A stretch of DNA of 64,000 nt from Leishmania mexicana MHOM/GT/2001/U1103 (GCF_000234665.1 NC_018329.1:1-64000), one strand, 5' to 3'. Counted from the stretch's first letter, positions 1 through 11,530 are shown. Notes: generated from the sequence alone by a model not told the origin. Numbers and translations are program-made.

Positions 1-312
1 CTAACCCGTAACCCTAACCCTAACCCTAACCCTAACCCTAACCCTAACCCTAACCCTATCCCTAACCCTAACCCTAACCCTAACCCTAACCCTAACCCTA
101 ACCCTAACCCTAACCCTAACCCTAACCCTAACCCTAACCCTAACCCTAACCCTAACCCTAACCCTAACCCTAACCCTAACCCTAACCCTAACCCTAACCC
201 TAACCCGTACCCTAACCCTAACCCTAACCCTAACCCTAACCCTAACCCTAACCCTAACCCTAACCCTAACCCTAACCCGTACCCTAACCCTAACCCGTAC
301 CCTAACCCTAAC
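1..312. repeat. Telomeric repeat tract (CCCTAA)n, left chromosome end
   Basis: About 50 tandem copies of CCCTAA read on the plus strand, which is TTAGGG on the minus strand running outward, as expected at the left end of a trypanosomatid chromosome. Most units are perfect. Variants are one CCTATCC near 55-61, a CCCGTAA at the outermost end (5-11), and CCCGTACCC units near 205, 276 and 296. The last three cluster toward the subtelomere side. The tract breaks into CA-rich unique sequence at about 312. The apparent open frame across it is only the repeat read as Arg-Val dipeptides. Confidence 0.99.
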
Positions 313-500
313 ACACGCACACAACAACCTTTAATAGACCACACACACCAAGGGATAACAGCAACACATCCACAGCCATAACCACAACCATCACCATCAC
401 AATCCTGCACACAGGTCTGCTTATAACGCAGCAGCAGCGCCAACAACTAACAACACACACAAATACAGCAGCAGGTTAAGCACACACAACACGAAGTGTA
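313..500. repeat. A/C-rich telomere-associated sequence
   Basis: Directly inside the telomere is about 190 bp with marked strand asymmetry: long runs built from A and C with few G or T on the plus strand, including several CACACA and CAACAA patches. Leishmania telomeres are known to be followed by conserved telomere-associated sequences (LCTAS) carrying short conserved boxes. This position and composition fit that class, but I cannot confirm the boxes from memory. No coding potential is visible. Confidence 0.45.
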
Positions 501-2544
501 GCCAGCGCAGTCGGGCAGTGGGCGTTCCTCTTCATGCCCCACCACGTCACAGAGGCAAGGCGCACAAGCACACCGGCACACAGACGCACATTCTAACCAC
601 AGCGTGGCGGGTAGAGAAGAGCATCCCAGCGAATTTCTGTTTCCTCTTCTGTGTCTTTGCAGGTCGCAGTCTTCTTCACGGCAACGCTGCAGACAACGTG
701 TGCAACTTTCCTATCGCTGCCCCGAGTTCAGCTGCACCCCAAACTGCACACCCTTTGCTTCGCAGCTGCGGTGCACACACGTCATGGTCTTCGCCTTTCA
801 GCGTCGGCCGAGGGCAACGCGCCTCCACAAGGAAGCTGTGCTGCGCAACATCAGTGCAGCAGCCGTTTGTGTTCCAAGTAGCCGTCAGTGCAATCCATCG
901 CAGTCTGGTGTGCACAGACTGCCCTACGTCAGGGAACACGCTAGAGCTCATCAAGTCGATGGCGACCACAGGAGCGAGAGAGATGTGCAGCCGGTGCTTG
1001 CAACTCTTTAGTCACGCCACGCGTTCAAGGCAAGACGGAGGCAGGCCCTTGCTGGCATCACCCAAGACTCACTGAGTGTGCGAGAGAGGCAAGGCCACTG
1101 CAACGGTGCTGGTAAGACCGATGCGGGGAGCAGCACAGGCGCCCCCTTGCAACCCCTGCTCTGCGGGGGCCGGTGGATAGTTTCCAGGTGGACTACAGGC
1201 AGTCAGAAAGAGAGATTACCAGCGGCAAGCGAAGCGCAGCGTGTGCACTCACAGTTGCCGCCGTCGAGCGCACAATTGGCTGACAGTGCACCTGAAATGG
1301 AAACGGCTCCTGCGGTGGCGGCACTCACTTCTGCAGCACACGACCTGCAGTGGCAGCTGGACAGGTCGATGCCTGCATGAGGATACGCAGCACTCCACTG
1401 GGCGCCCCAGTTGCATCAGTTGCGGCTGCTCTGTAGACGGTGACAGTGTACGTGCCACTCGCCAAAACCAAAGGAGTAAACGACGTGCGAGGGGACAAAG
1501 AAAAGGCCGCAAAAGGCGAGGAGTGCAGAGGGAGAGTTGCCGGATTCCGAAATGCGTCGAAGAGATGCGCGCAAGCACCTGCATGATAACGGGATATACA
1601 TCTCTCTCTGCCGCTGCCTGGCGTTTGTTCGCAAAAGAAAAAGAAAACGCATCAGAACACTGTCACGTGCACTGGTGTTTATGCGCGCGTCGAAGGCCCT
1701 TACCACGGAATACACGTGTCGCGTGAAGAAAGAGAAGCACAAGCAACAGAAAGAATAAATCCCTGCCAAAGAGGGAGAAGTGAGGATGCACGCCGGAGGC
1801 TGAAGAGGAGAAGAGGAGGCAGTGCACGTGCGCGGATGTTCCTGTGGACTATCCGAGCGGACGCCCTGTCAAGCAAGTCAAAGTGAGGTGAGTCGAGTAA
1901 ATCCAAGTAAAAGGAAGACAAACAGTGAAAACGATACTTCTGCAGCCAAAAAAAAGAAGAAGTGAGAATGCAGAACTTCGCGGCGGCTTCTTGGTAAGCA
2001 CAGAGGATCCGCCCAGCTCGCATGAGCGGCACACGTTAGCCTGAAGCACACCTCCTTTACGGGATTGTAGCGTATGAGGCAGACCAGGTGGAGCGCAAAT
2101 GGTGTGAGTGAAGAAGGCCGGCAAGTTTCGGAAAGAAGAGCAAGCAAATAAGAGATCGGCTCCTCTTCTCTTTGTGGGCAGTGGATACTTCCCGTCATAC
2201 CAGATACGGCTAGCTTGGGCGAGTGCATCGTTGCATGAGCAGGCCAAAGAGCTTTCCCAGGTTCAGTGGCCACGTGAGTGGAGGCGCTGAGGATAGTAGT
2301 TAGGAGTAGTTTTGAGAGCTCTGTGCTACAGGTCCTCTCTCCTCATTCTTGCCGGCACCACACATGTACCAATGCCACGTACTTCGAAGCAGCGTCGCAG
2401 AACAAGACTGCAGTTGATGCAGCGCAGATCTCTTAGCATTCCGCCCTGTCTACACGCGGTGCAAAGCCCTCCAGCTCTCACCAGTTCGTCGACGCGACGG
2501 CGTCCAGCGCACGACGCCTCTTGAGGCCATCCATGTTGTGAGCA
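501..2544. other. Subtelomeric region without recognisable genes
   Basis: About 2 kb with short open frames on both strands. None is longer than 185 codons, none resembles a family I recognise, and none has trypanosomatid-like continuous coding character. It may be decayed sequence. Nothing more specific is supported. Confidence 0.6.
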
Positions 2545-5500
2545 TCACTCTGTCGCGATTTGATCTCTCACAGTACAGGCGGCTCCTGCGAGTTGAGAAA
2601 GACCCCGAAGCTGTGAACACGCATAGAATGCTATGTGAGTGAGGTGCTTGCAGGGATGGGATCCAGAAAGCAGCCCCGTTGCAGGCGCGTCAAAAGCGAG
2701 CGCTCTAGAATGTAAGCGAACCCCCACCCCGCCCCGAGCTCTTCCATGTTAACGGAGGCCCTTTCCAAGTCTGATACTATCATCTTGTTCAATCCGGAAG
2801 GTTGGCAGATCAGCTGAGAAGCGGCCTCGCGGCAGCTATCGATGTCATGTGTGCGTAGCTTCGTCAAGTGAGACGGTACTGTGCTACAAAGGAGGTCACG
2901 CATTTCATGAGCTACAAAGTCTGACAGATGCAACAGTGCATGCAGTTCAATACCCACGATAAGAAAAGATGCCGCTTCGCCAAGGTGCACCGGCATTACC
3001 TCCTATTGTACTTTAGGCGAAGTACCTGAGGGAACTCTCCCTGCAGCAACTCAACCTACTTGCGGTAGCAGTGCATTCTTTTTCAGCCACCGGCTTCTTC
3101 GGTCAAGCAACGTACCCATCCTCTACAGGACACTAGAAGACGCCAGCGAGTGTGTGGTGCTGCCCCCGGGCACGTCGATGAGGGGTTTCACCTTGTCGTG
3201 GTCACCAACGACCACCGTTTAACCTGGAACTCGTGTCAACACTTCCATCGCTGTCAGGTGGTGCCATTGACGCTCGAAGCTACGTATCTGTGACGACAAA
3301 TCCCCAAGCAGCGAGGCACGCTGTCGCGGCGCACGTGTGTAAGGTGTTTGGCACCCGTTGCCAGGGGAAAGGAGGAGGTTGTGGCCGTATTCAACAAGGG
3401 GTAGTGGAAAGGCTATCGTGAAAGCCCCAACTAGCTACGTCAGTGTAGCATGTGTTTGCAGATAGCGAAAAGGAGATAAAAGCGACGCTAGGCAGTTGGG
3501 AGGATGCGCCGCGCATGTCCTTTGATGCCATATACGCATCATCGTTGGGAAATAAAGTCAAAAAAAAAGAATAGTGAAAAAAAGAGAAAGAGAGCGCAGA
3601 GTAGACTGCAAACTAATTTCTGACGCTAGTCTCAGTACACCTCCATTCATTTAGCAGTGAGACTTCAACGCCGAGGTTGTCTTTTGATACGTTGCCTTGA
3701 CGGCAATGATGAAGAATGACGCCGCTCGAAGTTGTACCAAAGGAGCTCCAGTTGCAGCGCCTACACCTCAACACATGGCGGCTCATTCAGCATGGGCACA
3801 GCGTGCGCGTGTCATACTCTCTTGCAGGGAAAGACGGAAGCAAGAGGGCACTAGGTGTCCACGTGAATATCTGGGTGATGGTGCATGGGTGACGCAACGG
3901 GAGAGAGAGGGACACACGTGACAGAAGAAGCAGCCACACCACACACTTCAATCGCCTTTCCACCGGTGAGCAGCAGTCAGGTTTCACGATAGCACAAGCG
4001 CGGACAGAGCGCCGTCGTGGACTTCCCTGATGCATGGCAGAGGTGGGCAACTCAGATGGTGCGTAAGGATCGACGAAGCATACCACGCCGTGAGAGAGAA
4101 AGAGGGGACGTGTCACGAAAAGACATGATTTGATACGCAAATCATCCATAAAAGAGAAAGGGAGAAACAGTCGGTCGTGAAAAAAGCGCAACATGAAAGA
4201 GGGTGCATTGTGCGTGTGTCTGTGTGTGTGTGTATGTAGCTGCTCGTTGGGAACCACATCGCGTCAGCTAAGAGCACAACTCACGCGCAGAGATCGATAC
4301 CGAGGCGTCATTGCCAAGGGTGATTCAGCCTCCTTCAAATCAAAGAGAAAGTGCACTTTTGTGTCGTCCGTGCGGTCTGTGGTTGGGATCCCAAGTGCGC
4401 ACAATTGAGCAGTAGGCGATGGCGGTGACAGACGGGAGAGCTCAGCGCAGCCGATAAAATCCACTGCCTCCAGAAACGGCCATGTGTCGGTCATTTCGAT
4501 GCAAATGGCGGCGCTCTGAGGGGCAATCAGTACTCTCACTCCTGGGAACCCAGGCGGTGGCGAAAGATCTCTCACCCCCGGCTCACTCACTGATATACCG
4601 CCAGCCGTGCTTCATGCAGGTATTTGGAGCCTGGGTGCCGGGCACTTCAGTGCGCGAGGTGTTGATCTCCTTCAGTTGCGATAGGCCTCCCAAGGGAGAA
4701 GCGTCGCGCACCTCCAGGTAGCAGAGTTGCTTTGAGGATTGAAAGCTGTATACACGATGTCAGCTTGTCACGCCGACACACCAACGTGCCCTGCATTGCA
4801 AGGTGTCGCGGACGCTGCAGGCCACCTAGCGGTGAACCATTGCGCAGTCCCGCACACCGCCCCAAGATGACCGTGGCAAGCGGCCAGCACACCTGCAGCT
4901 TCTCAAGGCTGCGAAAGCCAGAGACTCCCGCTAGGGCGCGTCTGAGACGTGACGCTCCTGAGATGGGTGCAACTGTTTCGGAGCACGAGACAGCGGACGC
5001 ACTTCACACACACGCCAGACGGAGGCACGTGTCGAGGCACGCAATGCAGTGAGCGTCCGAACCAGGGGCGATAGCATGCTTCCCAGATGGGAGCTCTGAC
5101 AACGGCAAAAGAGCTGTTAAAGGCACAGCATCCTCGGAAGTTCACGGACTTCATCTGCGGGCATGTCTTGAGTGAATCAAAGCTGAACGCCATCGTCTGT
5201 GCAGTTCCAAGCCACCGGAGCTGTGTGAGGCTGGTCAACGGTGGAAGATCTCGCACCTGAGGACAGCCCTCCCCGTTGTGCGCGTCGCGCTTCACACGCG
5301 CACACAGCCCTGGGATGCGAGCACACCTTCAAAAGGAGCATTCATCAGTGTCATGCGCTGTAGGACCGCCGGCTGCACCACCTGAAGCGCACAGTAGGCA
5401 GCTACGCGCATTCGGATAACTCCTTTACACTGCGTACGCATCCATCGTTGACTTCATTACGCCGTAGCCCCTGATTGCCACCAACGGAAGTGAGCGTTGC

Positions 5501-6314
5501 GAGCTTTGGACAGGAGGAAGCGTGCACCTCAGCGGGCGACACAGGGCAAATGCTGACAGGGTGGCAGCTGAATTTTTCCGTGTAGTCTCTCGAGTCCTGG
5601 CTGCAGCCACAGACTCCCTTATCTGCTGCTGTGCTACACGGTGTCGTAAAAGGAGACGCGGTTCAATCATTCAAGTCTGTCAAAGAATGTCAGAGCTCTC
5701 TGAAGTGCAAATGTTGAGGTCCTGAGAGCACAAGTTCGACAGCTCTGACAGAAGTTCTCCGAAAAGGGGCTGTGCAGCAGTAGCAGCCGCCCATGCCTTT
5801 CAGGTTTTTGCAGCACGATCCCTGGAAGCGTAATTCCCTTGACGTTTCCACCGAGGTGCAGCACTCACAACTTTTGCGCCGCATTGAACGGCGAAGATAG
5901 CACGCGGCACAGCGCATCCGCAGACATCACGCGGAAGGAGAGGCTGTACTGTCAGAGCCAACGGACAATGTGGTCCGGAGGGTAAAGAAGGAGGAGGGGA
6001 TGACTGTTGACCTTGCGCAGGCTCCCACCCATTCTGGCCATGCGCTCCATCCGTTCCCTCCGTTTGGAAGGAAAGGAGCAGGTCGACAATGAACTCGCCA
6101 CAGCGTCAAACTCCTGCGCGAGGAGAAGCGCTTTTAGTGACACCGCAGCCAAGGTGAGGTGGTTGGTGAAGAGAGCAAAACTTAGTACGTCTGCGTGCGA
6201 GTCACCGCCCGTGGTTTGCAAAACCGCTCTCGGCGTGCAAGCCTCATCATCATGGAAGCTGCACACCTGCTCAAAATCATGGAAGAGAGCTTTGCGTGTG
6301 CTCAAAGTGAGCAA
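2545..6314 (-). pseudogene. Decayed leucine-rich repeat (LRR) protein gene
   Basis: Several minus-strand open fragments, in different frames and broken by stops, carry recognisable LRR pattern. At about 5262-5150 there is CPQVRDLPPLTSLTQLR followed by PQMKSVNFRGC. At about 4580-4425 a second related unit reads EPGVRDLSPPPGFPGVRVL followed by FLEAVDFIGCAELSRLSP. Between them (about 4930-4780) are FRSLEKLQVC and LRNGSPLGGLQRPRHLAMQG. Weaker LRR-like fragments lie near 5864-5800 (VLHLGGNVKGITLPG) and in 2631-2996. The two VRDL units are clearly related to each other, so this was an internally repetitive LRR gene. No frame remains open through more than about two units, so it is not functional as one protein. 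Subtelomeric LRR genes and pseudogenes are known in trypanosomes. The boundaries and original length are uncertain. Confidence 0.55.
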
Positions 6315-7232
6315 TGCTGGCCGGAGTACGGTGTCCGGTTAGTACTGTAAAGTGTAAAGCAGCGGTAACACGCAAAGGCAGAAGACGGATAGGGATATCA
6401 GGAAGGGGAGACCATGTGTACACACCACACACTTATGCGCACAAGAGCGGAAATCCTGTTAACATCTTTGCACGTGCTCCCGTGCATTGGCGAGCCGTAT
6501 GAACACCGCATTGCACACATGGTCTCTGTGGCTCGATGAAGTCCGTGCCTCGCTGTTACGACTTTCTTGAGTGAAGGAACAGATAAAATCAGTGATGCAG
6601 CGATTGACTCTTTCTTTCAAGTATAAACTATGCGAGAGTGCCTGCAGCTCTCGCATAGTGCAGAGGCTGGTGCCTACACTTGCTTCTGCACAGCACTCTA
6701 CTAGCGGAGAAAGCTCAGCGCGCAGGAGTGTTTTACGTTCATCTTTGCAATCTCAGTGAGCGGCAAAAATGGTGAAATGTAAAGAAAAAGAAGCCGTCTC
6801 TTCTTGTGCCAATAACCGACACCAAGAATAAGACACACATGTGGCACACAAAGGGCACGATTGTACGTTTCATGTCACCAGCATCATCGCAGCATCAGGG
6901 AATTCTATACCTCAAAGAGGAGGTTAATCATCACTAAAAAAAGTACCGTTCCCACTGACGACGTGTCCCTCTTGAGCTGCTACTTGCAGTTTTTTAGCAA
7001 ACAGGCGAAGTACGAGATTGTCGCTCTCGTCATCACTGAGAAGTGCCGCCCAGTTGCGTATCGGTTGACTCATCGTCGCTGAATGAAAAATCGGATTGTA
7101 TCACAATGGTGCTAGACATGAAAATCGCACACAACCAATAGTCGAACGAGGTGCATGCGAGGTCTCCTCACGTTAGAATCTTCCTCCGAACATGTCGACA
7201 AGCACCGGCATCCAGCCACAGTTCACCTAGCT
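6315..7232. other. Non-coding subtelomeric spacer
   Basis: About 0.9 kb with no convincing gene on either strand. It is somewhat AT-richer than the surroundings and contains the hairpin listed at 6627-6659. Confidence 0.6.
6627..6659. repeat. Perfect inverted repeat, 12-bp arms, 9-bp loop
   Basis: The arm ACTATGCGAGAG at 6627-6638 is followed after 9 bases by its exact complement CTCTCGCATAGT at 6648-6659. It would form a stable hairpin or cruciform. There is no T-run as in a bacterial terminator and no adjacent gene; the function is unknown. Confidence 0.85.
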
Positions 7233-7914
7233 CTGTCGCGCTACGGCTAAACCCTCGGCGTCTAGCACGAGCCATCCCACCGCCGAATCGGGGCCACGTG
7301 CTTTACGCGCTACTGTCTTCCCTCCACACGCCTTCGTCCGGGGTACCGGCAGCGCGGTCGGCGCCAGGCGGACACGGGGTGGTCTGCAGGCCGTGACCTG
7401 AGCGCACCCCGTTTACGGTCCTGCTCCAGAGCCAAGGCGGTGGCCTCCGTCGTCGGCGTGTAGTACGGGGATGGCCTAGGCGCATCCCGGATTAGCCCGT
7501 GGAGGAGGTTGGCCAGCTTCCGCCCAGCACCCTGTGGAGACCCTGCACCCGGCCTCCATGCCATCTTCCGCGCTGAGTCGATGCAACACGCGGCACCGCA
7601 TCAGCTTGCGTGGAGCCGCCTCACATCGCAGTCAGGGGGTGCCGATGGGGCCATTCGCGGTGTTCTCGGCATGCTTCCAGCACGTTCCGCACCCACACAC
7701 ACACAGGCACGGTGGGTCTCTTCGGTACACCCTTCTCCGCGCCCCTTGCCGGCCATCGCTCGTGCCCTGCCGGCCACTGGCATGTCGCGCTGGCACAGAG
7801 CACACCCCACCAGCGGTGCTTCACAGCGCGTCAAGCACCGTGCTCGCACTTTCCGATCCCGCCGCCTGTGTCCAGCGCAACCTTGTTGCCGGTGAGAGGT
7901 GGGGAGGGAGGGGG
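7233..7914. repeat. Dispersed repeat family A, copy 1 (SIDER-like?)
   Basis: This 682-bp segment matches 35820-36503 in direct orientation almost base for base. I count about three substitutions and one extra CA dinucleotide. Both copies begin near CGCGCTACGGCT and end in a G-rich run, after which they diverge abruptly. The copies lie in the 3' flanks of minus-strand genes (the glycosyltransferase here, ETF-beta for copy 2). Length, location and dispersal resemble the short degenerate retroposons (SIDERs) of Leishmania 3' UTRs, although SIDER copies are usually much more diverged. No target-site duplication or long open frame is obvious. The SIDER assignment is inference; the repeat itself is seen directly. 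Confidence 0.9.
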
Positions 7915-9594
7915 GCACGGGGAGCAGAGGTAAACACCCGCCATGGGGGAAGTCTGCGCCGTGCAAGAGGAAAGCGTGAAATAAGGTGTTTCCTCGAGAT
8001 ATTGGGGAGTCTCACGCTGAATGTCGGAGCACAAGGTCCCGCCGGACACCCTTTACAGCAATTCCAGGCGAGAGTTCAGGCTCTGGGAGGGGCGTTCGGG
8101 GGCACCACAGTCCCAGAGGATGTGTAGATAGCGCACCATCTAAATTACCTATGTCCACTACAAGCCACGCGCCGTTGCAGAAATCCACAAGGCGCGCAGG
8201 TGTCCGTGGAGGACTGCGCAAAGACGTTGTCACATCGCGTTGGGAGCTCAGATGCCTCCTTTTTGTGGTGTGACACCACGATCTCCAAGAAGCTCAGGTA
8301 TCAGCCCGTCATCTCCCGCATAGCAGTTGTGGGCTATGGCGGCCTGGCATCCCATATTGGGGAGGGCATCTGGAATCCATGCAGTCGGTGTGGGGATGTG
8401 TGACAGTGCCAATTGCAGCACATCGACAAGCTCAACGGAGAGGCGCAGACGACAGGCCAGTAGCGCCAACATTTGTGCCCAAGTATGTGGCACTGGGAAA
8501 TTCTTTACGCTTGTACAACCATTGCGGAGTGCCCCGAGGACGGGAAGCGAGCCCCTGACAGAAACCACACCTGTTTCACTGCCGCGTAGTGAATCCAAAC
8601 TGCACTGCCAGCACCGCAAGGAACGGCTCCCTTTTTTCGCTCTCAGCGTGATAGCTGCCACCATAGCGACGCCCAGAGCTTGTTTTCACTGTAATGGTGC
8701 ATGCATTGTTGTCGTAGGAGCATTCCGGGTGCTGCTGAGATGATTTGTCCAAGTGCCGCACCATCCGCCTACAACGAGGGAGGAAGCGTTGCAGAGCGGG
8801 AGCATGGTTGCTTGCAGGACGCTAGTGTTCCTCTTCTCTGGAGAGTCCGTCCTCCCCCTTTGCACCTCCTCGCCCGCCTTGGTGAAAGGATCGGTTGATG
8901 TGCATGCGACCGCGGCTCGTGACGGATCGGTGTCCGACCAGATCCCCCATGAGACCCATGGCAGCATGTCCATGCGCAAGGCGCGGAAGCGCTGTGATGA
9001 AAGCGGGATTCGGCGTGCAGACGTCCTGCACCACATGCACAGGGTACCCTCATTGCGTGACCGCGGAGAAATAAAGGAGTGTGGGGCGCAGCAGCATTCT
9101 CTTGTCCAGGGACAGTGCATCGGCCTTTTCCAGTGTGGCGACTCTTCTTCGCATTTGCGGTGTATGGACAATAAATGCGACTGCTCTACCGTGAAGGTGC
9201 GCAAAGACCATCCTGCAACTTGCGCTTGCACGCCTGCGCAACAGAGTGGCGCCGTAGTTCAGCGCAGGCGAAGGGAAGACCTCCGACAAAAAAATAACAA
9301 GTAAACCAAGAAACCGAAAGGCAGCCGTGGAGCCTTCATCACCGTCCGGTGCGTTGCTTTTTGATTCGGTGATGGCTCGTGCCTGCTGCGGTAGGCGACA
9401 GGGACCGCAAGGGCAGAAGGTACCCGTATACCTCTGCGAAGGACCTTTCACGCGCCGCTGCAAGAGGCCGACCGCATCACTTTGGAGCAGACGGATGCAA
9501 GTCGGTACCAGTTCTAGGTTGTCCAACTTGCGGAATGCGCGCGTCGCAACGGCCAGCGGGAGCGTGTGCGGCGCATCAGGCCCCACCAGAATGC
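7915..9594. other. Telomere-proximal region downstream of the last gene
   Basis: This is the 3' flank of the glycosyltransferase gene and the presumed end of the polycistronic unit. Minus-strand open stretches at 8012-8664 and 8686-9231 and plus-strand ones at 8327-9304 exist, but none resembles a known protein and most are mutual shadows. No gene is supported. Confidence 0.6.
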
Positions 9595-10899
9595 TTAACG
9601 GGAGCGAACAGCAAAGTCCAGTAGCTTCATGTTGTACGGCTTGTAGTCGTAATGACAGCGAATATTCTCGCCGACTTCCCAGATGAATCTTCGCCTTTCC
9701 GTGTCGAGTACCCACATGTCGACAGGAATGGTTCCGTTAAAGGGTAGCGGTTTGTTCCCGATTTCTGGATAGAGTGTGACACTATCAGGGAACCACTTGG
9801 CACGGCGATATTGCAGGCGAAATGGTTGATGGTTCATACGTCCAAACTTCATGCTCTGGATGAAGTAGACAGTGCTCTTGAAGATGCCACGGTTCCTGGC
9901 CGCCTCATCGACTTTGAGGTTCGCGTTTTCATAGTGCACATACTTTCCCCGCTCGGAGAAGTACTTCTTGTAGCCTAGAGCCGCCATGCGCCACAGGTAG
10001 TCGTGATCTTCGCCGTAGGCTGGGTAGTAGTTCTCGTCAAAGAACCCTACGGTCGCAATGGCGAGTCGGGACAGCGCAAATGTGGCCATGAACTCCTTGT
10101 AGTCTGTGTAAAAGATGCCGTACGTGTCGGCAAACTGCTTCTTCATCTCTTGTGGGGGCATAGTCCGAATACGATACGGCAAAGAAGATGCCGTGATGAT
10201 GGGGTAGCTGTTGCTGTGGAAAGCGAACCGCGGGTCTGGCACGTTTTCGAGCGTCCTGGCTTCGGCAATGACCTCTAGGTCGAGACTGCGAATGCGCTCC
10301 AGCTGACCTTCTGTCTTTTCCTTTGTCTGCGCGACAAACTCGGCGATGAGCCCCGGCGCAAAGCGGACGTCGGCATTGGTGATGAAGACCCACGGCACCT
10401 GGGCAACGGAAAAGCTGAGGGCGTGACGCAGGCCCTCGTTCACAGCGGCCGCGTAGCCGATGTTTTCTGGGTGGTGAATGATAAAGAGATTCTTGTCGAC
10501 GTAGTGCCCCAGTTCCACGGCAAGGCGGTCGAGAAGCGAGCGCAGTGGGAGGAACATGCCGTTGTTGATAAACGTGATGTAAGTCATGGGGGCTGTAGTG
10601 TTGCAGAAGAGTTGCTTGATGTCCTGGTAATCCATCGTCACCGGTATCAGCACGTACGGAATTCGGGCTGGGTGTTCTTCCTTATATGAGAGACGCTCCG
10701 CGACGCAGTGGAAAAAATTCTCGTCACTAATAACTGCCTCACCTGGACGAGAGGTATCCACGAAGGTGTCTGTGCCCGAGCGATTATAAAAAATTATAAG
10801 CGGGACAAAGTAGCCCATGAGGAAGAGAAGCGTGTACAGGCCGATACGCACTAATTTCGCCATGCGCCGGCGGTAGTGAACCGAGCGAAGCGGCGCCAT
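9595..10899 (-). CDS. Golgi-type family 2 glycosyltransferase
   Basis: A 434-aa type II membrane protein: basic N-terminus, one hydrophobic anchor at about residues 17-37, then a luminal catalytic domain. GT2/GT-A marks are clear: HPENIGYAAAVNEGLR (143-158, the N-x-G-x-x-x-x-N-x-G motif of rhamnosyl/galactosyl-transferase-like GT2 enzymes), the divalent-metal motif NADVRFAPG (175-183), and a later DENYYPAYGEDHDYLWRM carrying the conserved E-D-x-D. It probably transfers a sugar in the Golgi during glycoconjugate synthesis; donor and acceptor cannot be read from sequence. The start could also be Met13 at 10863. A likely splice acceptor lies at 11025-11026 after a long pyrimidine tract. It is the last gene before the telomere, so it is the 3'-most cistron of the unit. 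Confidence 0.85.
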   Translation of the reverse strand: MAPLRSVHYRRRMAKLVRIGLYTLLFLMGYFVPLIIFYNRSGTDTFVDTSRPGEAVISDENFFHCVAERLSYKEEHPARIPYVLIPVTMDYQDIKQLFCNTTAPMTYITFINNGMFLPLRSLLDRLAVELGHYVDKNLFIIHHPENIGYAAAVNEGLRHALSFSVAQVPWVFITNADVRFAPGLIAEFVAQTKEKTEGQLERIRSLDLEVIAEARTLENVPDPRFAFHSNSYPIITASSLPYRIRTMPPQEMKKQFADTYGIFYTDYKEFMATFALSRLAIATVGFFDENYYPAYGEDHDYLWRMAALGYKKYFSERGKYVHYENANLKVDEAARNRGIFKSTVYFIQSMKFGRMNHQPFRLQYRRAKWFPDSVTLYPEIGNKPLPFNGTIPVDMWVLDTERRRFIWEVGENIRCHYDYKPYNMKLLDFAVRSR

Positions 10900-11530
10900 T
10901 TCTCTGTGATGCGCTCTCTGTTTCTACGAGGAGGCACTGGGCTCTCTAGGTAACGATAACCGGCGCGCGTCCTCGGGCCGCGGGATCGACTCGCTCCAGT
11001 GTTGCAGGGAAAGTTCGGTGGTATCTTGTAGCCGCAACACAAGGAGGGATGCAATGTACGCGAGAGAGGGAGGGAAAGAGGGGGAGGGGGGCAGAGGGGG
11101 ACAAGGTGCGTGAAAGCAAAAAGGAATGCCATAGGGTGTGTTCCTGTGTGGTGCCTTCCGTAGTGTCACCAACAGCACCGGTGCGGCGTACAGGGTCGAG
11201 GAAACACGTGCTGCTATCACCCACCCACCCTCAAAAGTAGAACGAGCGGTAGGGCGACACCAACACAGAGAGAGAGAGAGAGGGACAAGCCAGGAAAGAG
11301 CGTACAGAAGTCGCGGTCTGGCCCGGCGCCGTGTGCCATCTCTCTTCTGCTTTCTATAGAAAGTGAATGATCACAAGGGTGACTGTCGAATCACGCTATG
11401 GACCTCTTCACCCAAGGACACACACACGTGTGATTGTGCGTGAGGTAGTCCTATCGGTCATTTTTCTTTCTTTTCTCGCGTGAAAAAGAACGGGCGGTGC
11501 CGTTTTGAAGTGTGTGCGTCGCCTGGGCAC
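10900..11530. other. Intergenic: glycosyltransferase leader and NAA20 3' flank
   Basis: About 630 bp. A purine-rich run at about 11054-11101 (a pyrimidine tract on the transcribed minus strand) is the likely trans-splicing signal for the glycosyltransferase mRNA. No gene is seen. Confidence 0.6.

Noticed and set aside
1..327. Minus-strand open frame of 108 codons, alternating Arg and Val
   Set aside because: It is the telomeric repeat translated; not a gene.
3090..3440. Plus-strand coding-like fragments (for example YRTLEDASECVVLPPG) suggesting another pseudogene
   Set aside because: Interrupted within about 40 codons, no recognisable family, and on the strand opposite to the LRR remains; too weak to call.
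9050..9715. 221-codon minus-strand frame overlapping the end of the glycosyltransferase
   Set aside because: It overlaps the 3' end of a well-supported gene in another frame, has no family resemblance and no splice context of its own.
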